Shown here in pieces: positions 35,541 to 49,071 of a stretch of DNA of 53,305 nucleotides; within the stretch, counting starts at the first letter, position 1; each line of letters opens with the position of its first letter. Origin of the DNA: Conidiobolus incongruus B7586 (taxonomy: Eukaryota > Entomophthoromycota > Entomophthoromycetes > Entomophthorales > Conidiobolaceae). Location of the stretch: positions 1-53,305 of the forward strand of contig JNEM01014120.1 of NCBI GenBank assembly GCA_000697335.1, in the 5' to 3' direction. Under the pieces are notes generated by a model that was not told the DNA's origin, did not search any database, and saw only the letters and a list, made by a program, of their open reading frames with translations. Position numbers and translations under genes: made by a program.

Positions 35541-38500
35541 TCTCACGTTTTAAAAAAACATTATAGGAGTCAATCTAAAGCGAAACATCATAGTCGCAAT
35601 AGCATATATCCAAAACTTAAGATAAAACAATAACTTAAAAGATTAAAACAATCTTCGTTGGCTTATTTTGTAAAAGATATTCCACTATAAACAAACAAGC
35701 AGCCAGCATAATTAACACACCTGCATCTTCAAAATCCACTGATTATTCGAAATTAATATGAATAATATGAAAGAAATTTCAAAATTTTATTCAATAAAAT
35801 AGTATCCAATCATATGCTTCCAAAAATTCAAAAAGAGTGAACTTTAATAATGGAAAAATTGTCATTCTTATTCCAAATACTTCTCGAAATATCTTGTCAA
35901 CTAGTCAAAAGCGTAACATTTTTAACCAATTTCCAATTGTTCTATTACAGTTTTTTACTATTAATTTGGGATTTTCTTGCCAAGTAACACAAGTTAAAAC
36001 TGTTTTAGTTATACAAAATATTTTAATCTATAATTAATTTTACCAAGTTCCTATATTATTCCTAAATATATTAGATAAAAATGCAGGTATCACAAGCAAT
36101 TCAAAATCTATAAAATAAAGATCAAATTATAATATTTACCAAAACTTTCGATCTTACACAAGAAAAAAAATTTTTTTTAATTTTTATTATAATTAAATCT
36201 CGATGAAATACCCTCAAATTAAAAACTAAACCTAACAAATTTCTAAAAGGGAATATACCCTTAATAAAATATAATAAATCTGCAATTAAAATTGAAAAAT
36301 TAACAATATTTTGATAATATTCTTAGGTCCCTGCCTAAATTGGGAAGATAAATGATAATAGTTAGGTTTCCTATTTTGTCACATTGCTACAAGTTTTCAA
36401 TTTTGAATTTCAAATGTATTTTTAAAGATAAATTGAATAGACTAAACAGTATTAAGGATTTATTTAAATTATCAATTAGTTTATTGTTTATTTTTATCCC
36501 TTATATATTTTAATAAATTGAATTTATTTTGTTATTGAATATGAATAATATGATTGAATTAGTGTACTTGTTTAGTTTGGAATATAAAATTAATTTATTA
36601 TATTTTATTATTTTTATTTATTTAAATTCTTTTCAATTTAATTTTTATATTATAATTTTCAATAAAATGCCAAATATATTAATAAATTGATTTTTTTTCT
36701 AATATAATTGATTAATAGACAATACATGAGTGGTATAAATCTACCAATAGAGATAAACTACGCCAAAATCACTTGATCTAATATAATATAATCAAGTTTT
36801 TGAAAATGAGTGGGAAAAATTATTTTGGTTTTGGAAATGAATTTTTCAATTTATTCTTCTAAAGTTTTTGCTGAAAAACTAAATTTGGTGAGAATTAAAC
36901 GTAGGACTTCCAAGAAATCTTTCTCAAATTTTGAATATAAGCTTGTAATTGGGTGTTTGTCAAAAAATCACCAATATTTAAAGATATATTATCAAAATAA
37001 TTAAGATGTTTAATTTCTCAAGTCTATAATACTCATTAATAGTGTTATCTTTAATTATACTTAGAAATTTCAACCTCAAAATATTCTATTAATATTCAAG
37101 TATGATCACTGGACGAATAATTTATATTATATATGATCAAATATCAATAATAGTAATATTAAATTTTATATTGTTATGCAATTTGAAAGTAAAAAAATTT
37201 CTAATTTGTCAAAGTGAGATTCATATTTACAATTTGGTTAGAATGATATATTAAAAAGTTAATATAACATTACAAAATTAGTGATGTAATTTTATAAATG
37301 TTAAAATAACCACTAAAATGACATCATTCAACTATTTTTAAAAATAATTTTTATTAATATTATTCACAATTCTTTATAATTTAAATTAATAAAATTTAGG
37401 AAATTATGAAAAAATTAATTATAATTAAATTGAACTGGTTTTAATATATTTTTAGTTGTTTAATTTGTTATTATTTGGGTTATATTATTAATATTATTTG
37501 CTAATTATAAATATCTATTGAATGTTTTTACTAAATTAATAATTTAGGATTATATTAATTTTAAAAATTATTAATAACTATAATAATGGCTAATATTGTT
37601 ATATTTTGATTAATAGTTTTTACCAATCATTTAATCCAATATTGAATTTTAAAAGTTCAATATAATTTACAATATAAAATAATCAGATGATTTTTATTCA
37701 GCTTGCTTAATAATAATTTCAATATTTTTTAGTTTGTTTGCATTTTAAATTTCTATCAAATATATTAGAAAAAATCATCGATTTTGAACCAATTGATACT
37801 TATAATATATTCTAATATAATATAGTACAAATTACATTGATCAAAAGGTTATATTAAAATATTAGGTTGGTATAATAATTTGAATTCAGTATTTAAATTA
37901 TTTTGAATAACTAAAATAGCTATATATATTCTGTATTCAACTTCAAATTTATTAAAGTTAATTAAAACTCTAGTTGAAATAAGTAATTATAAAATATTGC
38001 TAACCTTTCCATGATTTGTTTATAAAAATACTTTAAAAAACAACAATCATATCTCATAGCAAATAGAAAATATAATGAAATAGAATACAAACGAATTAAT
38101 TGATAATAAAATCTAAAACATTGGATTCAATCAATATTGCAATTTGAGCTAGAATTCTTTGCAATATTATTCTCTTGATTTTTAAGACTTCAATACATTC
38201 TAGAGCATTTCAACTCCACATCATAGCAATACCTCAGTTCAAATGCTTGGATCAAGTTATACCGAAATATATTAAATCTCATGATCATTATATTTGTTTA
38301 TGATTTCAGAAGAAATATTATGTTGCATATTCACAAGTCCCTTAAAATTAGCATGATTTTTTTTAAATATGTAAGATTTGAAAAATGTCAAGATAAACTT
38401 TATATAATACGTAAGATTTGATTAAAAGCTTGTCAAATTGATTATTTTTAATATTTGATTAAATATTAAAATTATTAATAATGTAGATGTTAATAATTTT

Positions 38501-39738
38501 ATTAAATAAGGGATCTAATTAGATTGAATTTTTACTAAAAACAATCACTTGACTGTGTATACTAGTATAAAATTTAAGTTTATATGTATATTCAATTTCT
38601 CTCCATTTTTAATCTTATATTATTTTGTAAATATTAACATTTATATTAAAATAAGTTACCCTTAATTCAATATAATATAATTTGTTGCTTTTTAAAATAG
38701 ATATTTGACAAACTATTTCCAAAATCACACAATTGATTAGGTTTTCTATTGGTTTTATAATACTCTGTCATAGTGCACTTGTTAATCCAGTTGAGTTAGA
38801 TAATACTTGGATAAAATAATTTGATCTGATATTAAAATTAATATTTTTGTATAAAATTTAAGAAATTTTAATGGTATATAAGTTAATAGCTGAAAAAGTG
38901 TATATAATTTTTTTAAATCATACATTGAATTCCTATATAGGATTAATTGTAAATATAAGATTGCTTTGCTATATATACAATAAAAAATCATGGTATTGGG
39001 TTAATCTAAAGCTGATAAAAACAATCTAGAATGAAAAAATAAAATACTTGTCTACTATATACGTTTTATTTTCATACAAACACCTCTAATAAATACAATA
39101 AATATTCACACATTTTATAGGATGCTTTTTAACAAAGATCATTTGAAAATAGATATATTGAATAATCTATATAACTTCAATTGTTATTATAATGAAAAAA
39201 GTAATATTAATATAGTATATTAATAAGTTTTTTTTATTAATACCAATCAGAATTTTTGATAAAGTGACAATATTTTCAATAAGAGATATTAGATAAATTT
39301 ATTAGAGTTGTAGATAAGCTATGTGATTAAATAACTACTATCTTGAAAATAACAATAATTAAATAAATGATTAAATTTTTTTAAAATTTAATACCTTTTT
39401 TTATTGAAATAAAAAAAAATTCTTTTTAAATATTGGAAAAAAAAATAATTTAAAAAATTTTAAATTCCAAGTTGGTTTAAGGGACGAAAATGCACAAAAT
39501 ATTGGTAAAATAATGCGATCTAATATTGCTTAACCATATTTCGAAGTTAATAACGAGATTGCAGTATTGATAAGTCAATTTTAGTATAATATATGTAAGT
39601 GATAGATAAGGAAAATGTATAGTCAAAAATAAATGACAAAAGAGTTTTTAATGCTAATAATAAATAATTTTATTAATTAATATAAATAACAATAATAATA
39701 CAGTTTTGAAATAAGTTATATAGTATTAATATTCAATA
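35541..39738. other. AT-rich intergenic DNA between C and D
   Basis: Weak plus-strand ORFs lie at 35837-36037 and 36810-37004. The first is in a position equivalent to the islands upstream of D and E and can be partly aligned with the D one. ACGCC at 36760-36764 is a possible distant match of the element described upstream of E and F. The rest is AT-rich. Confidence 0.5.
39694..39711. repeat. Short AAT tract, 3' of D
   Basis: AATAATAATACAGTTTTG, 30-45 bases past the stop of D. The equivalent place 3' of E has the same sequence with a much expanded repeat (43321-43353). Confidence 0.6.
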
Positions 39739-40086
39739 TTAATAGTAAGGATTCCTGATCTGCTTAGGAGTTAAAGAGAGTTTTAGTGTGAAATCGCGTT
39801 GGTTGTCATATGTGCCAAAGCCTTCATGTATAATCTGATCGAAATCATAATCAGTATCTTGCGACCTTTGCTCAAAACCTTTGCGGTATGAAAGCATGTG
39901 GTCATCAATCGGCTCTAAAGTATACTCTTGCACTGAAGATTGAGGCAGAGAATGTGTATTTTTGAATTTGCAAAAATGATTTATTAGAGATTTGCCGAAT
40001 TCTTTGGGGCTAGCAGATATGGAGTAGGTAAAACTGTGCGAATTCTTTGATTTGGTAGGGATATTGATTGGAAGTGTTTTAGTCAT
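39739..40086 (-). CDS. Small paralogue family, member D (115 aa, intronless)
   Basis: Function unknown. I place the start at ATG 40086 (MTKTLPINIP), not at the upstream in-frame ATG 40119. The TATA box at 40127-40133 is only 8 bp from the outer ATG, which would lie upstream of the transcription start, and MTKTLPIN aligns with the MTKPIPIN start of member C. N-terminal block: ASPKEFGKSLINHFCKF. Linker TLEPIDDHM. C-terminal block: YRKGFEQRS, DFDQIIHEGFG, FTLKLSLTPKQIRNPYY. Nearest relative is C. No signal peptide or membrane segment. A (AAT)n tract follows the stop. Confidence 0.85.
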   Translation of the reverse strand: MTKTLPINIPTKSKNSHSFTYSISASPKEFGKSLINHFCKFKNTHSLPQSSVQEYTLEPIDDHMLSYRKGFEQRSQDTDYDFDQIIHEGFGTYDNQRDFTLKLSLTPKQIRNPYY

Positions 40087-40126
40087 TTTCAATAATCTTA
40101 CTGCTAAATTAATGGACATCTCAATC

Positions 40127-40133
40127 TTTTATA
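40127..40133 (-). promoter_or_regulatory. TATA box of member D
   Basis: TATAAAA on the minus strand, 41 bp upstream of the chosen ATG. It decides the start. Confidence 0.78.
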
Positions 40134-40164
40134 GTTGAATCAGAATTTTATAATTAATATCTGA

Positions 40165-40290
40165 CAGGTTCGATTTTTATCCATATTTTCCATATTTAGT
40201 TATATTTTCCCATACACGGTTAAATTAAAGTGAGGTTTGAATATCGTTTATGTAAAGCTCATAAGATCAAATTTAATTATCCTAATTTAT
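40165..40290. repeat. Promoter-distal segment homologous to C
   Basis: Partner of 35395-35515; see there. Confidence 0.5.
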
Positions 40291-40750
40291 AATTTATTGA
40301 ATATCATTTATTTTTCGAAATTTCAAACAGAAAAAGTAATTTTTAAGACATTATCATCAAAAATAAGACTAAATTTCATCTATACTGTTCATTATCATTA
40401 GCCTTATAACACGATAGTTAGTTTTACTATTAAAGTCCTAAATAAATACAAAGGCAAGATATAAAATCAAACAGCTTATATTTCCAAATAATTTGTTAAT
40501 TGGATTTAGATGAATAGCATGTGAATTCGATTTTAATATTTTCATTATACCATGTCCACCCAATCAAATACTACCATTAATTAAAATGTAAGGATGTTAA
40601 TAATTAAAATGTTGTCATAATTGTTAAAAATAACTCTCGAAATAAACTTATGATCACCAAATAGGTAACCAAATAAACCAATATTATATTATATCTCTTT
40701 TAAGTTAAAGTATATTCAATGCATTTTGCCAAGCACCATGAAATAAGATC

Positions 40751-40978
40751 TTGGTTAAATATCAAAAACTGAGATATTGTCAATCAAGGACTAGAATATG
40801 GTCTAATTATATATGGTTCATTGGCGTATATTGTCTAATTTATATTATGTTATTAGAATCCAATACACTTAACTCGGTCGGAAAAGAAAACTTGGCAACC
40901 CTTTATCCACTATTCATGTCCAGTATAACAAGATCATCCACCAAGCACGCTTCATTAGTAACCACCTATCAATCGTAA
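40751..40978 (+). other. Coding-like island upstream of D
   Basis: A 75-codon frame without ATG at its start (it begins TTG) is open to 40978; its last third (SVGKENLATLYPLFMSS) is richer in G+C. Another frame is open over the same part, so coding sense is unsure. TCGGTCGGAA and TTATCCACTAT recur in the island upstream of E. It may be a decayed gene or regulatory DNA that was copied with the family genes. Confidence 0.35.
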
Positions 40979-43319
40979 AACATGATTTGTTTCATTCTCA
41001 AAATGGACAATTCCGTCAAATTTTGGACATTTAGATCATTTTGATTACTTTAATTATTCAGGTCCCTGATTAACTTTACAAAGTTTTATATTCTTTTGAA
41101 TATTATATATTTTTCAATTATAATAATACCACCCAATATTAGATTAGTGAAAATAATTGACTCAAATGTAGGTTTTTATAATAGTATAATTTTTATATAT
41201 TTAATAAAATTTATAATGAATTCAAATTTATTAATATTCAATAATTAAAATCTCAATTTTTAAATTTTAATAAATGTTTAAATGAAAATAATAATAATAA
41301 TAATAATAATAATATTAATATTAATATAATTTTATACATTATTACCGATATTAATAATAATGACAATATTATTAATTTTCGTACTACAAACATAAAAAAT
41401 TTCAAAATATATTTCTTAAATTATATCATACTCCCATATTATTATATCATAATTTAAAATTAACAGAAATTATAAATTACCATATATATATAAGATGAGT
41501 ATTTTATAAAAATATCCAATCAAAATAAGATAAATTGATATCGTGAAATAGTCAAGTGAGAAATTTAAAGATTTACCAAAGAATTAGAAATAGTTTCCGC
41601 CAAATATTCGAAAAAGCTCCGTTATTATACGAATAATTAGAAATATATTAAATGATTAGAAAGAAAAAGCTAGAATTGTGAATAAAAATTTTGATATTTT
41701 ATTGCTATGATGATATCATCTATTGTTTCGTTATAAATCTCAAAACCATGTTGTTAATCCAATAATATGATTTTATTAGAAATAATAGTCAAATATTTAA
41801 TAATATTTTAATGAATAAGTTTTGGTTAATAATACTTCATCAACTGATCAAAAAAATTTTTTTCCTGAAAAATTTTATAGGATATATTAATAAACCACTA
41901 TTAATATCAACTGTATCTCATCCTATTAATGAATAAAGGTTATCAAGTATCATCACTTTATTAATAAATTAATAATATTCCTTTGAAATAAGACCATATC
42001 AATAACTCTATTAAAATATTAATTAAATATGTAATATTGTAATTTTTGATAAAAACAGTATATCTTTTATGAAAATAAATTAAAAAAAATTATTAGGCAA
42101 TATTAATTCTGTAATTATTAAATTTTACTAGGCAAATTAACTTAAAATATGAGTTTAGCATATAGTATATAAATACCCTTAATATTATGCATATATATAT
42201 TTGTCAAATGCATTTAGTTAAATATTTAATTCCAATATAAACTTATATATTTAATCGGAATAAAGGAATGATTTGTTAAAAATATGTTAAAATTAATGAA
42301 TCATTAATATATCCTAGTATTTATAAATTGAATACTATCTTCTTCAATTTAATATAGTCAAAATAAAATATTAATAAAAATAAAATTTTAATTAAATGAA
42401 TATTTTAATATTATTCAATTGTGATTTACTATTATTAATTATGTATTGCATTAATATCAATTTTGATTTTTACTAGTAAATATATACTACTATTATTTCA
42501 TCATTATAAACTCTCACTAAACCTCTAAATTGAAACTAAATCAAAAATTAAACAAGAGTAAAATATAAGTAATTGTATACTAGTAAAATGGCACAGTGAT
42601 TAATATTAGATTTCCATCAATACTTTTATTTTGAAATTTTATTAATTTAACACTTTTCAGTCTTAAGTATAAATAATATATTAATTATAAATTATTGAAC
42701 TCAATATTTACTTAATACTATGATAAGATTTAAAAAAGAAAATGAATAATAAATTAATATTTAAAAAATTTAATTAATAAAATAATAATAAAATTATCTT
42801 ATTATTAAAATTTTATAATTATAATAAAAATTATAAATATATATATTTTTAATTTTAATATTAGATAAAATATTTCATTAATTAATTTATTTAATTATTA
42901 AAATTTATCAAATTATAAAATTTGAGAATATAGTTAAAATAATATATTATATAATAAAATCTGGAGATAAAGTATTATAATTGAATATAAATTGGTATTG
43001 TTAATTAAAAGTTGGTAAAATTTGACTAAGCTTAATTGTGTATAAATGAAATTATGAGGAATAAAATCAATTTTGTAACAATTAAATAATTTTCTCTGGC
43101 TTGATATAATAAAGAGAATTAAGTTATTTAGATATTGTTAAAATGGTTTTACATATTATTCATATAATTTTGATATTATCATATGTAAATTAAAAAAATT
43201 TTAATCAAAATTTTGCTTCAATTCCAATGATTAAATAATTACAAAGAAAATGTATGGATATATTTTATTAGTCATCATTAAAAATTAGGTTTGATGATTT
43301 TTATTAATTATTATGTTAC

Positions 43320-43320
<1 letters not shown>
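40979..43320. other. AT-rich intergenic DNA between D and E
   Basis: Contains the (AAT)9 tract and CCGCC at 41597, 1.5 kb upstream of D. Otherwise AT-rich. Confidence 0.55.
41287..41313. repeat. (AAT)9 microsatellite
   Basis: Perfect trinucleotide run of 27 bases. Confidence 0.95.

Positions 43321-43353
<33 letters not shown>
43321..43353. repeat. (ATA)11 microsatellite, 3' of E
   Basis: Perfect run of 33 bases, about 50 bases past the stop of E; expanded relative to the matching place 3' of D. Confidence 0.95.
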
Positions 43354-43354
<1 letters not shown>

Positions 43355-43404
43355 AATTTTGGTCATTTATTTTAATTTTTGATATTATAGTGATAAATGC
43401 TAAA

Positions 43405-43752
43405 TTAATAGCTTGGATTTCTGATTTGCTTGGGAGTTAATGATATTTTTAGTGTGTAATCAGGTTGGTTGTTATACATTCCGAAGCCTTGATGAATGAT
43501 CCTATCAAAATCATTATCGGTATCCAGCGACCTTAGCTTGAAACCTTTACGATATGAAAGCATACGATCCTCAATGGGGTCAAAATTATACTGTTTCTTG
43601 GAAGAATGCAGAAGATGATTTATATGGCTCAATTTTTTAATTTGATATATGAATGACCTTCCTAAATCTTTTGGACTTGAGAATGATGAATGAGGATAGC
43701 TATAAGCATATTTGGATTTAGAAGGGGCATTAGATGAGGCTGACCTCGGCAT
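43405..43752 (-). CDS. Small paralogue family, member E (115 aa, intronless)
   Basis: Function unknown. The start is set at ATG 43752 (MPRSASSNAPSKSK) because the TATA box at 43791-43798 lies only 8 bp beyond the outer in-frame ATG 43782, and because this makes the length equal to D and F. N-terminal block: SSPKDLGRSFIYQIKKL. Linker NFDPIEDRM. C-terminal block: YRKGFKLRS, DFDRIIHQGFG, YTLKISLTPKQIRNPSY. GFG is followed by MYNN, a small change from TYDN in C and D. Codons are AT-biased like C, D and F. No signal peptide or membrane segment. Confidence 0.85.
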   Translation of the reverse strand: MPRSASSNAPSKSKYAYSYPHSSFSSPKDLGRSFIYQIKKLSHINHLLHSSKKQYNFDPIEDRMLSYRKGFKLRSLDTDNDFDRIIHQGFGMYNNQPDYTLKISLTPKQIRNPSY

Positions 43753-43790
43753 TGTAATCAAACGAAGAACAATTCTGAACATAAGAGACT

Positions 43791-43798
43791 CTTATATA
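43791..43798 (-). promoter_or_regulatory. TATA box of member E
   Basis: TATATAAG on the minus strand, 39 bp upstream of the chosen ATG. Confidence 0.72.
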
Positions 43799-44471
43799 CT
43801 CATTCTATCCTTTTTCATATTAAAATGAGTCGGATTTAGTTGATATTCATTGTTTCTTAGTATGGTTATATTAACTAACGATGGATAATCGATTATAATG
43901 AACTATATCTCGGTTAATATTGTTATAAAAAGAATTAGGACATCATTCTGGTTTTTAAGGTTTTATTTTATATTCCTTCATCAAATCAAGCCACAATTGT
44001 ATCTATTTATATATTGCATTGATTAAACATATAAGTTGATTATCACTTTATATTGCTTTGCGAATTAAAATATGGTAAGCATTATGTTTATTGATTTTAA
44101 TAAATACAAAATGTCAACTAGACGAACAATGATTGTTGACTTTAGAGTTCTCTTAATTATTGAAATATACAGTTGTCCTTCATGCTATTTATCTTAACTA
44201 ATTATAAAAAGCTAATATATTGAATATAAATTTACAGTTATTAAATGATCTAAAATGTCTTAAATACAATGAAATATTCGATTTGTCAAATTTTTATTGT
44301 TGAATATATTTTTAATTGATCTCAGTAAATTGAGAAATTAAGCCAATTTATATGATTAAAGATATAATTTTGTAATCAAATCACTAAGTTTTATATTATT
44401 TCAATCATTATATTATTTTTTTAAGAATATTTAGAAAACTTAGAATAAATATAAAGTTAATGATTTCATAA
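43799..44471. other. Upstream region of E
   Basis: AT-rich. AATAAATACAAA at about 44099, 347 bp from the ATG, recurs at about 40441, 355 bp from the ATG of D. Confidence 0.45.
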
Positions 44472-44654
44472 TTGAATCGTGAGAAATCGGTCGGAATGAA
44501 TGCTAAACTACTAAAAACTACAGGTTTATACCTTTTAAATCGCCAAATTATCCACTATATTCCTTTTAGTTTGGCGATCACTATAGTCAACAAACCATCA
44601 TCAATCAAAAAATTTCTCAAAATAGAAGACATTTGTAAAAAATATTTTGATTAA
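44472..44654 (+). other. Coding-like island upstream of E
   Basis: A 60-codon frame; its first ATG (MNAKLLKTTGLYLLNRQ) leaves 52 aa ending KKYFD. No motif. It sits about 720 bp from the start of E on the opposite strand, like the island upstream of D, and shares TCGGTCGGAA and TTATCCACTAT with it. Confidence 0.35.
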
Positions 44655-45179
44655 CGAGGTTAAATGAAGAAAATGAAAAAAATAAATTATTTAATATCTA
44701 TTTTGAATGATCTTTTTAGGCAAGTCATTGAAAATTGAATATAATATTATATTTGGATATATTGTTGTTAAACTATCAATTATATATATGATATTTTTTT
44801 TAGTTTTTGATAATTGACATATATTTATTATAGAATACCCATCACACTTTTCAATGTTACATCGTTGACTAAAATAAAATTTGAAAATATCCTATACTAG
44901 AATGATTTCGTTAGTACTAAATCAAAAATTGTAAAAATTTTTTCTATTTCATTTTAATATAGTGCAATTTTGATTTGACACATCTGATTCAAAAAAATAT
45001 TCATCCATAATATCATTTGATAATTTAATATAAAAGGTAATGGATATTTACTTAAATTTTGGTTTATCTTGATAAATTATAATAAAATTATTTATTATTA
45101 TCCAATTAAAATTTTTACCAGAATTATCACATGAAATTGTCAATAATCACAAAAAGAATTTTATCCTCAGACTCAAATA

Positions 45180-45230
45180 TCCGCCCGAGTTACCCAGAAA
45201 ACCCTGTTCCCAACTTATTATATTGGTAAA
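45180..45230. promoter_or_regulatory. CCGCCCGAG element upstream of E
   Basis: TCCGCCCGAGTTACCCAG and the following bases align with 50805-50855 (TCCGCCCGAGATATCCAG), a match in otherwise unalignable DNA. It lies 1.43 kb upstream of the ATG of E. It may be a distal regulatory site or a piece of the old duplication unit. Confidence 0.45.
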
Positions 45231-46901
45231 CTGCATATGCCATTGGGGGAAAAAACACAACTTTTGAATGAAAATTTAATAAATATGAATTAATTCATTC
45301 ATTAATACTGTGTTATTTAAATGTACATCTACAAGGCTGAGAAACTTACAAATATTTGAATTAATGCTGAATACACACTCAATAATAATAATAGTATGTT
45401 ATTTGAATGAATAAATTTTTTCAGTCTTTGCTTAATTGAAACAATTTTTATTTCAATAAATCCAAGAGTGCCAAGTTAAAGACATATAGTGGCTTAGAGT
45501 ATAAAGTTAATGCTAGTCATTATTTTTATATTTTATGATATAATTGGATGGAAGGAATTATCTAATATTTTACTGTTTTCTATATTTCATCTAATCGCTT
45601 TATATTACCTGATTAATAAAAGTTTAAGATCTATTTAATTCTCTTATTTAATAAATACTTTATATTTTAATATTTATTAAGCACCATTGAAATAGCAATT
45701 AATCATAATTAGATTCTTATTAATAGCGAATTCATATATAATAGTTTAAATCATGAATTTTATTGGTTGGTATAGATCAATTTAGAATTTGAACAATATT
45801 TATAAAAATACAATTAATCTATTAGGCATAATAATTATGAAAAATTGAAATTATTTAATCTAAATATTTGAACATAATTGGATTAATCTGTGATAAAAAT
45901 GAGAGAAAATTTAATATAATTAAATACAGTAATTTATATATTATTCAATTATGTGAAAAATTAACAATATGGATATAAAATTGGTTTGATCAAGTTTTAA
46001 TCATTTCAATAATAGTAATTTTTTACTTAATGAGAACTAAAATATACAATTATGATAGATAAAATGATTAATAATTTAAAATATTGAATTTTTATAGTTT
46101 TCAATATAAGAATTATTATTATAGTAGAAAATTATTTTACAAAAGATTAGCAAGCATGGTATCATCATATTCATAAATATTAGGAGAAATACAAGTATTA
46201 AATAGCATAAACTTGAAATTAATAACACTCAAAGCCATGAATTATTAGTTATTTTAAAAATTTAATTTCATGGCTTGTTTTAAAATGATTATGTTATCCA
46301 AAATCCAACCAAAAATTTAAACCGACCGTTCTCAGAATTTCCATTGGTTCCAATCACATCTTCTCAGTATTTAATCAAGACCTGGATAAATTATCACTTG
46401 CAGTGCAGATACTTGGATATAATTTTATAATAGTATGTTCCAAACAATGCAGCAATAAACACACTATTGTTATCCTTAGTCCAATATGAACAATCCTGAA
46501 TATGTTTCAATTAATTGTCAAATTATATTCGAATTCATGTAAATTCATTAAAGTTGATTACCGATTGAGATAGATTTAATTTTGAATTATTTGTTCATTT
46601 TATATAATTCTATCATATTTCATTCAATTTTGATTAAATTTTGAATTCTTGATTTAATATATTCTTTAATTGAACACTTAAACCTTTAATTTTATGAATT
46701 GAGCTAATATTATAATATTTATTTAGTTTATATAATTTATTTTTAGTTTTACGAATTTATTACCATCTTTTAAACAAACTTTTAATATATTTATTTAATT
46801 TATTTAACACTTTAATTATATAAAGTTTATACAAAATATTAAATTAATAAATTTAATCAATATTAGTTTTTTTATTTATGAATCAAATATCAAAAGCATC
46901 C

Positions 46902-46924
46902 TATTATTATTATTATTATTATTA
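46902..46924. repeat. (TAT)n microsatellite
   Basis: Run of about seven TAT units. Confidence 0.9.
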
Positions 46925-47535
46925 CTTTTAGTTAATATTAATTTCATGTTTTAACACTATTTAATATCAAATGGAATAGCCATTTTTTCATATCCAATAT
47001 AACCAAAAACCAAAATCCCTGGCCTTTATTCTTAATATATCAATTTATATAATATGCTATTTTCTAGCTATTTTATCAAATAATAAATTAAAAAATAGAT
47101 TATATTTATTATAATCTCAATAAACTATAATTATTTATAAATAAGATTTAATACAGAAATTCTTATTAAATATTAAGATATAATAAAAATCAAGAATTGT
47201 ATATAGATTTTATAAAAAACTTATTAGTTGATATATTAAAAAATATTACACTATTTTTTTAAAATTTAAGACTCCAAAAATGGTAAAATATACTAGTATT
47301 CATAATAAACTTAAAGAATTAAGAGTAGTATTAGTATGACCTCATAATGGATCTATATAAATCTTACTGAACAAAATATAAAAATAGGTTTTTATATAGT
47401 AATTCTTTTCAACAAAATATCAAATAAGCAAAATATATCATAATTATAAATTTTTGTATATATAACCTAAGAAAAACTTTTAAATATATTAATTACTATG
47501 TACAGATATATTAGGGCATCAATATTGCGTGAAAC

Positions 47536-47640
47536 ATGCTCTTCAATTATCTAATAGTCAATCAAGCCAGCTTACTAGGATTAGCATTTGAGCCTACTCC
47601 CTTGGAATCTCAAGCTTTATATAATACTTGTACAGATTAA
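47536..47640 (+). other. Possible micro-ORF, 34 aa
   Basis: ATG 47536 to TAA 47640 reads MLFNYLIVNQASLLGLAFEP and on, with non-AT-biased codons (CCT ACT CCC TTG GAA). The surrounding 120 bases are more complex than the spacer. It has no relatives in the window. It could be a short peptide gene, part of a structured RNA, or chance. Confidence 0.22.
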
Positions 47641-49071
47641 ATTTTAAACAATAACTTGAAAAAAATTGAATAACAATAAAAATTCTTACTCATGGAAACT
47701 TAATGAATTATCAGCATTAGGTCAATGATAACATTTTCATTATAGACTTCACAATCCTTGTATTATCATTTTATATTTATGGTTTAACGTTGATTAATAT
47801 TATCGTGTTAAATTCATTACTCTCTTATAAATGAGGGTAAAATTGTTTCATCATATAGTATTACTCATATATTTAGCTTCAATATTTTTTCACAGTCATA
47901 CTATATTCATTATCCCAAGCAAATGACCAGGAAATAGAATAGGGCATGGCTAATTTAAATCACACTAACTTTCATTTTTGCTTAAACAAATAATTTTAAT
48001 TAATATTTATTAGCCATATTCGGATCATTAATACTAAACATTTTAGTATTCCAATTAATATTATAAAATATTCAACTAAATACCTTATATATGATAAATC
48101 ATTTAGATTAATATTTATAATTATTATAATCATATTTAAGCTTAATAAAATATAAATATATATTTCGATTTTATAACTTGGTAACTATATAAATTTATTT
48201 ATTATATATATTATTAACAACTTATCGGCATATACTTATTTTGTTTTTTTTTCAATACTTAACATATGACTCAACAACAATATATAATCTTTAGTATCTA
48301 ACAGTGAAATATTAAAACTTAATCTTTGGAATGCTGAACTAATACAATTCTGATTGTTTATTAGGTATAAGAAAGTAAAATAACTGAGATTATATAATAT
48401 AATTTTGAAAAATAATTTAATTTAAAATTTTAATTATAAAATTCTAAATAAAATAATATTGTTTTAGTTTTAAATAATATTTTATACAATATTAAAAAAT
48501 CAATTAATAATTTAATTATTAAGAAATGTCAATTTTTATTAAAATATTATAAGATTTATATTTTGAATTTTTCAATATTTTGAATTAAATTTCTCCACAG
48601 AAAAAATCATTTGTTCTTAAGCTAAATTAAACTTTAATTATATTTATTATTATTATTATAGTAGTGAGGGAATGGATTAAACATAAAAAGGATAGTTTTA
48701 ATTAATAGCCATAATTTAATATTAAAACTTATTTCAGCATATTTTAAAGAATCCATTTACATAACAATTGATAAGTTATTATTAATAAAAAATTGAATTT
48801 TCAAGTTACAATCGTTAAGTTTTAAATGTAAAGCTATTAATATAATTCTTTCCTTGTATATAATATTAACGATGAAATTGAAACCATTCATTATTCAAAA
48901 TGCTCAAGAACTTTAGACGGATTTATAATTTAGCATTTTAGAATAACAGTGATATAGTAAATGTTAAATATAAAATCGAATTAGATTGTATAATAATAAA
49001 TACTTTATTTTTTATTGTTTGAATATATTTTAATAGTTTTGAATAATTATAGTACAATATTAATTTACATT
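47641..49071. other. AT-rich spacer, 3' side of F
   Basis: Nothing supported. Confidence 0.55.

Larger units (their letters stand above)
44655..47535. other. Intergenic DNA between E and F, left part
   Basis: AT-rich, with a G+C-rich spot at 45180-45250 (listed separately) and moderately complex DNA at 46310-46500. No gene is seen. Confidence 0.5.

Noticed and set aside
38782-38991. 69-codon minus-strand frame
   Set aside because: Random AT-type composition, no relatives in the window.
40087-40119. Outer ATG of member D (and likewise of E and F)
   Set aside because: It lies at or upstream of the expected transcription start set by the TATA box and breaks the uniform length of 115 aa.
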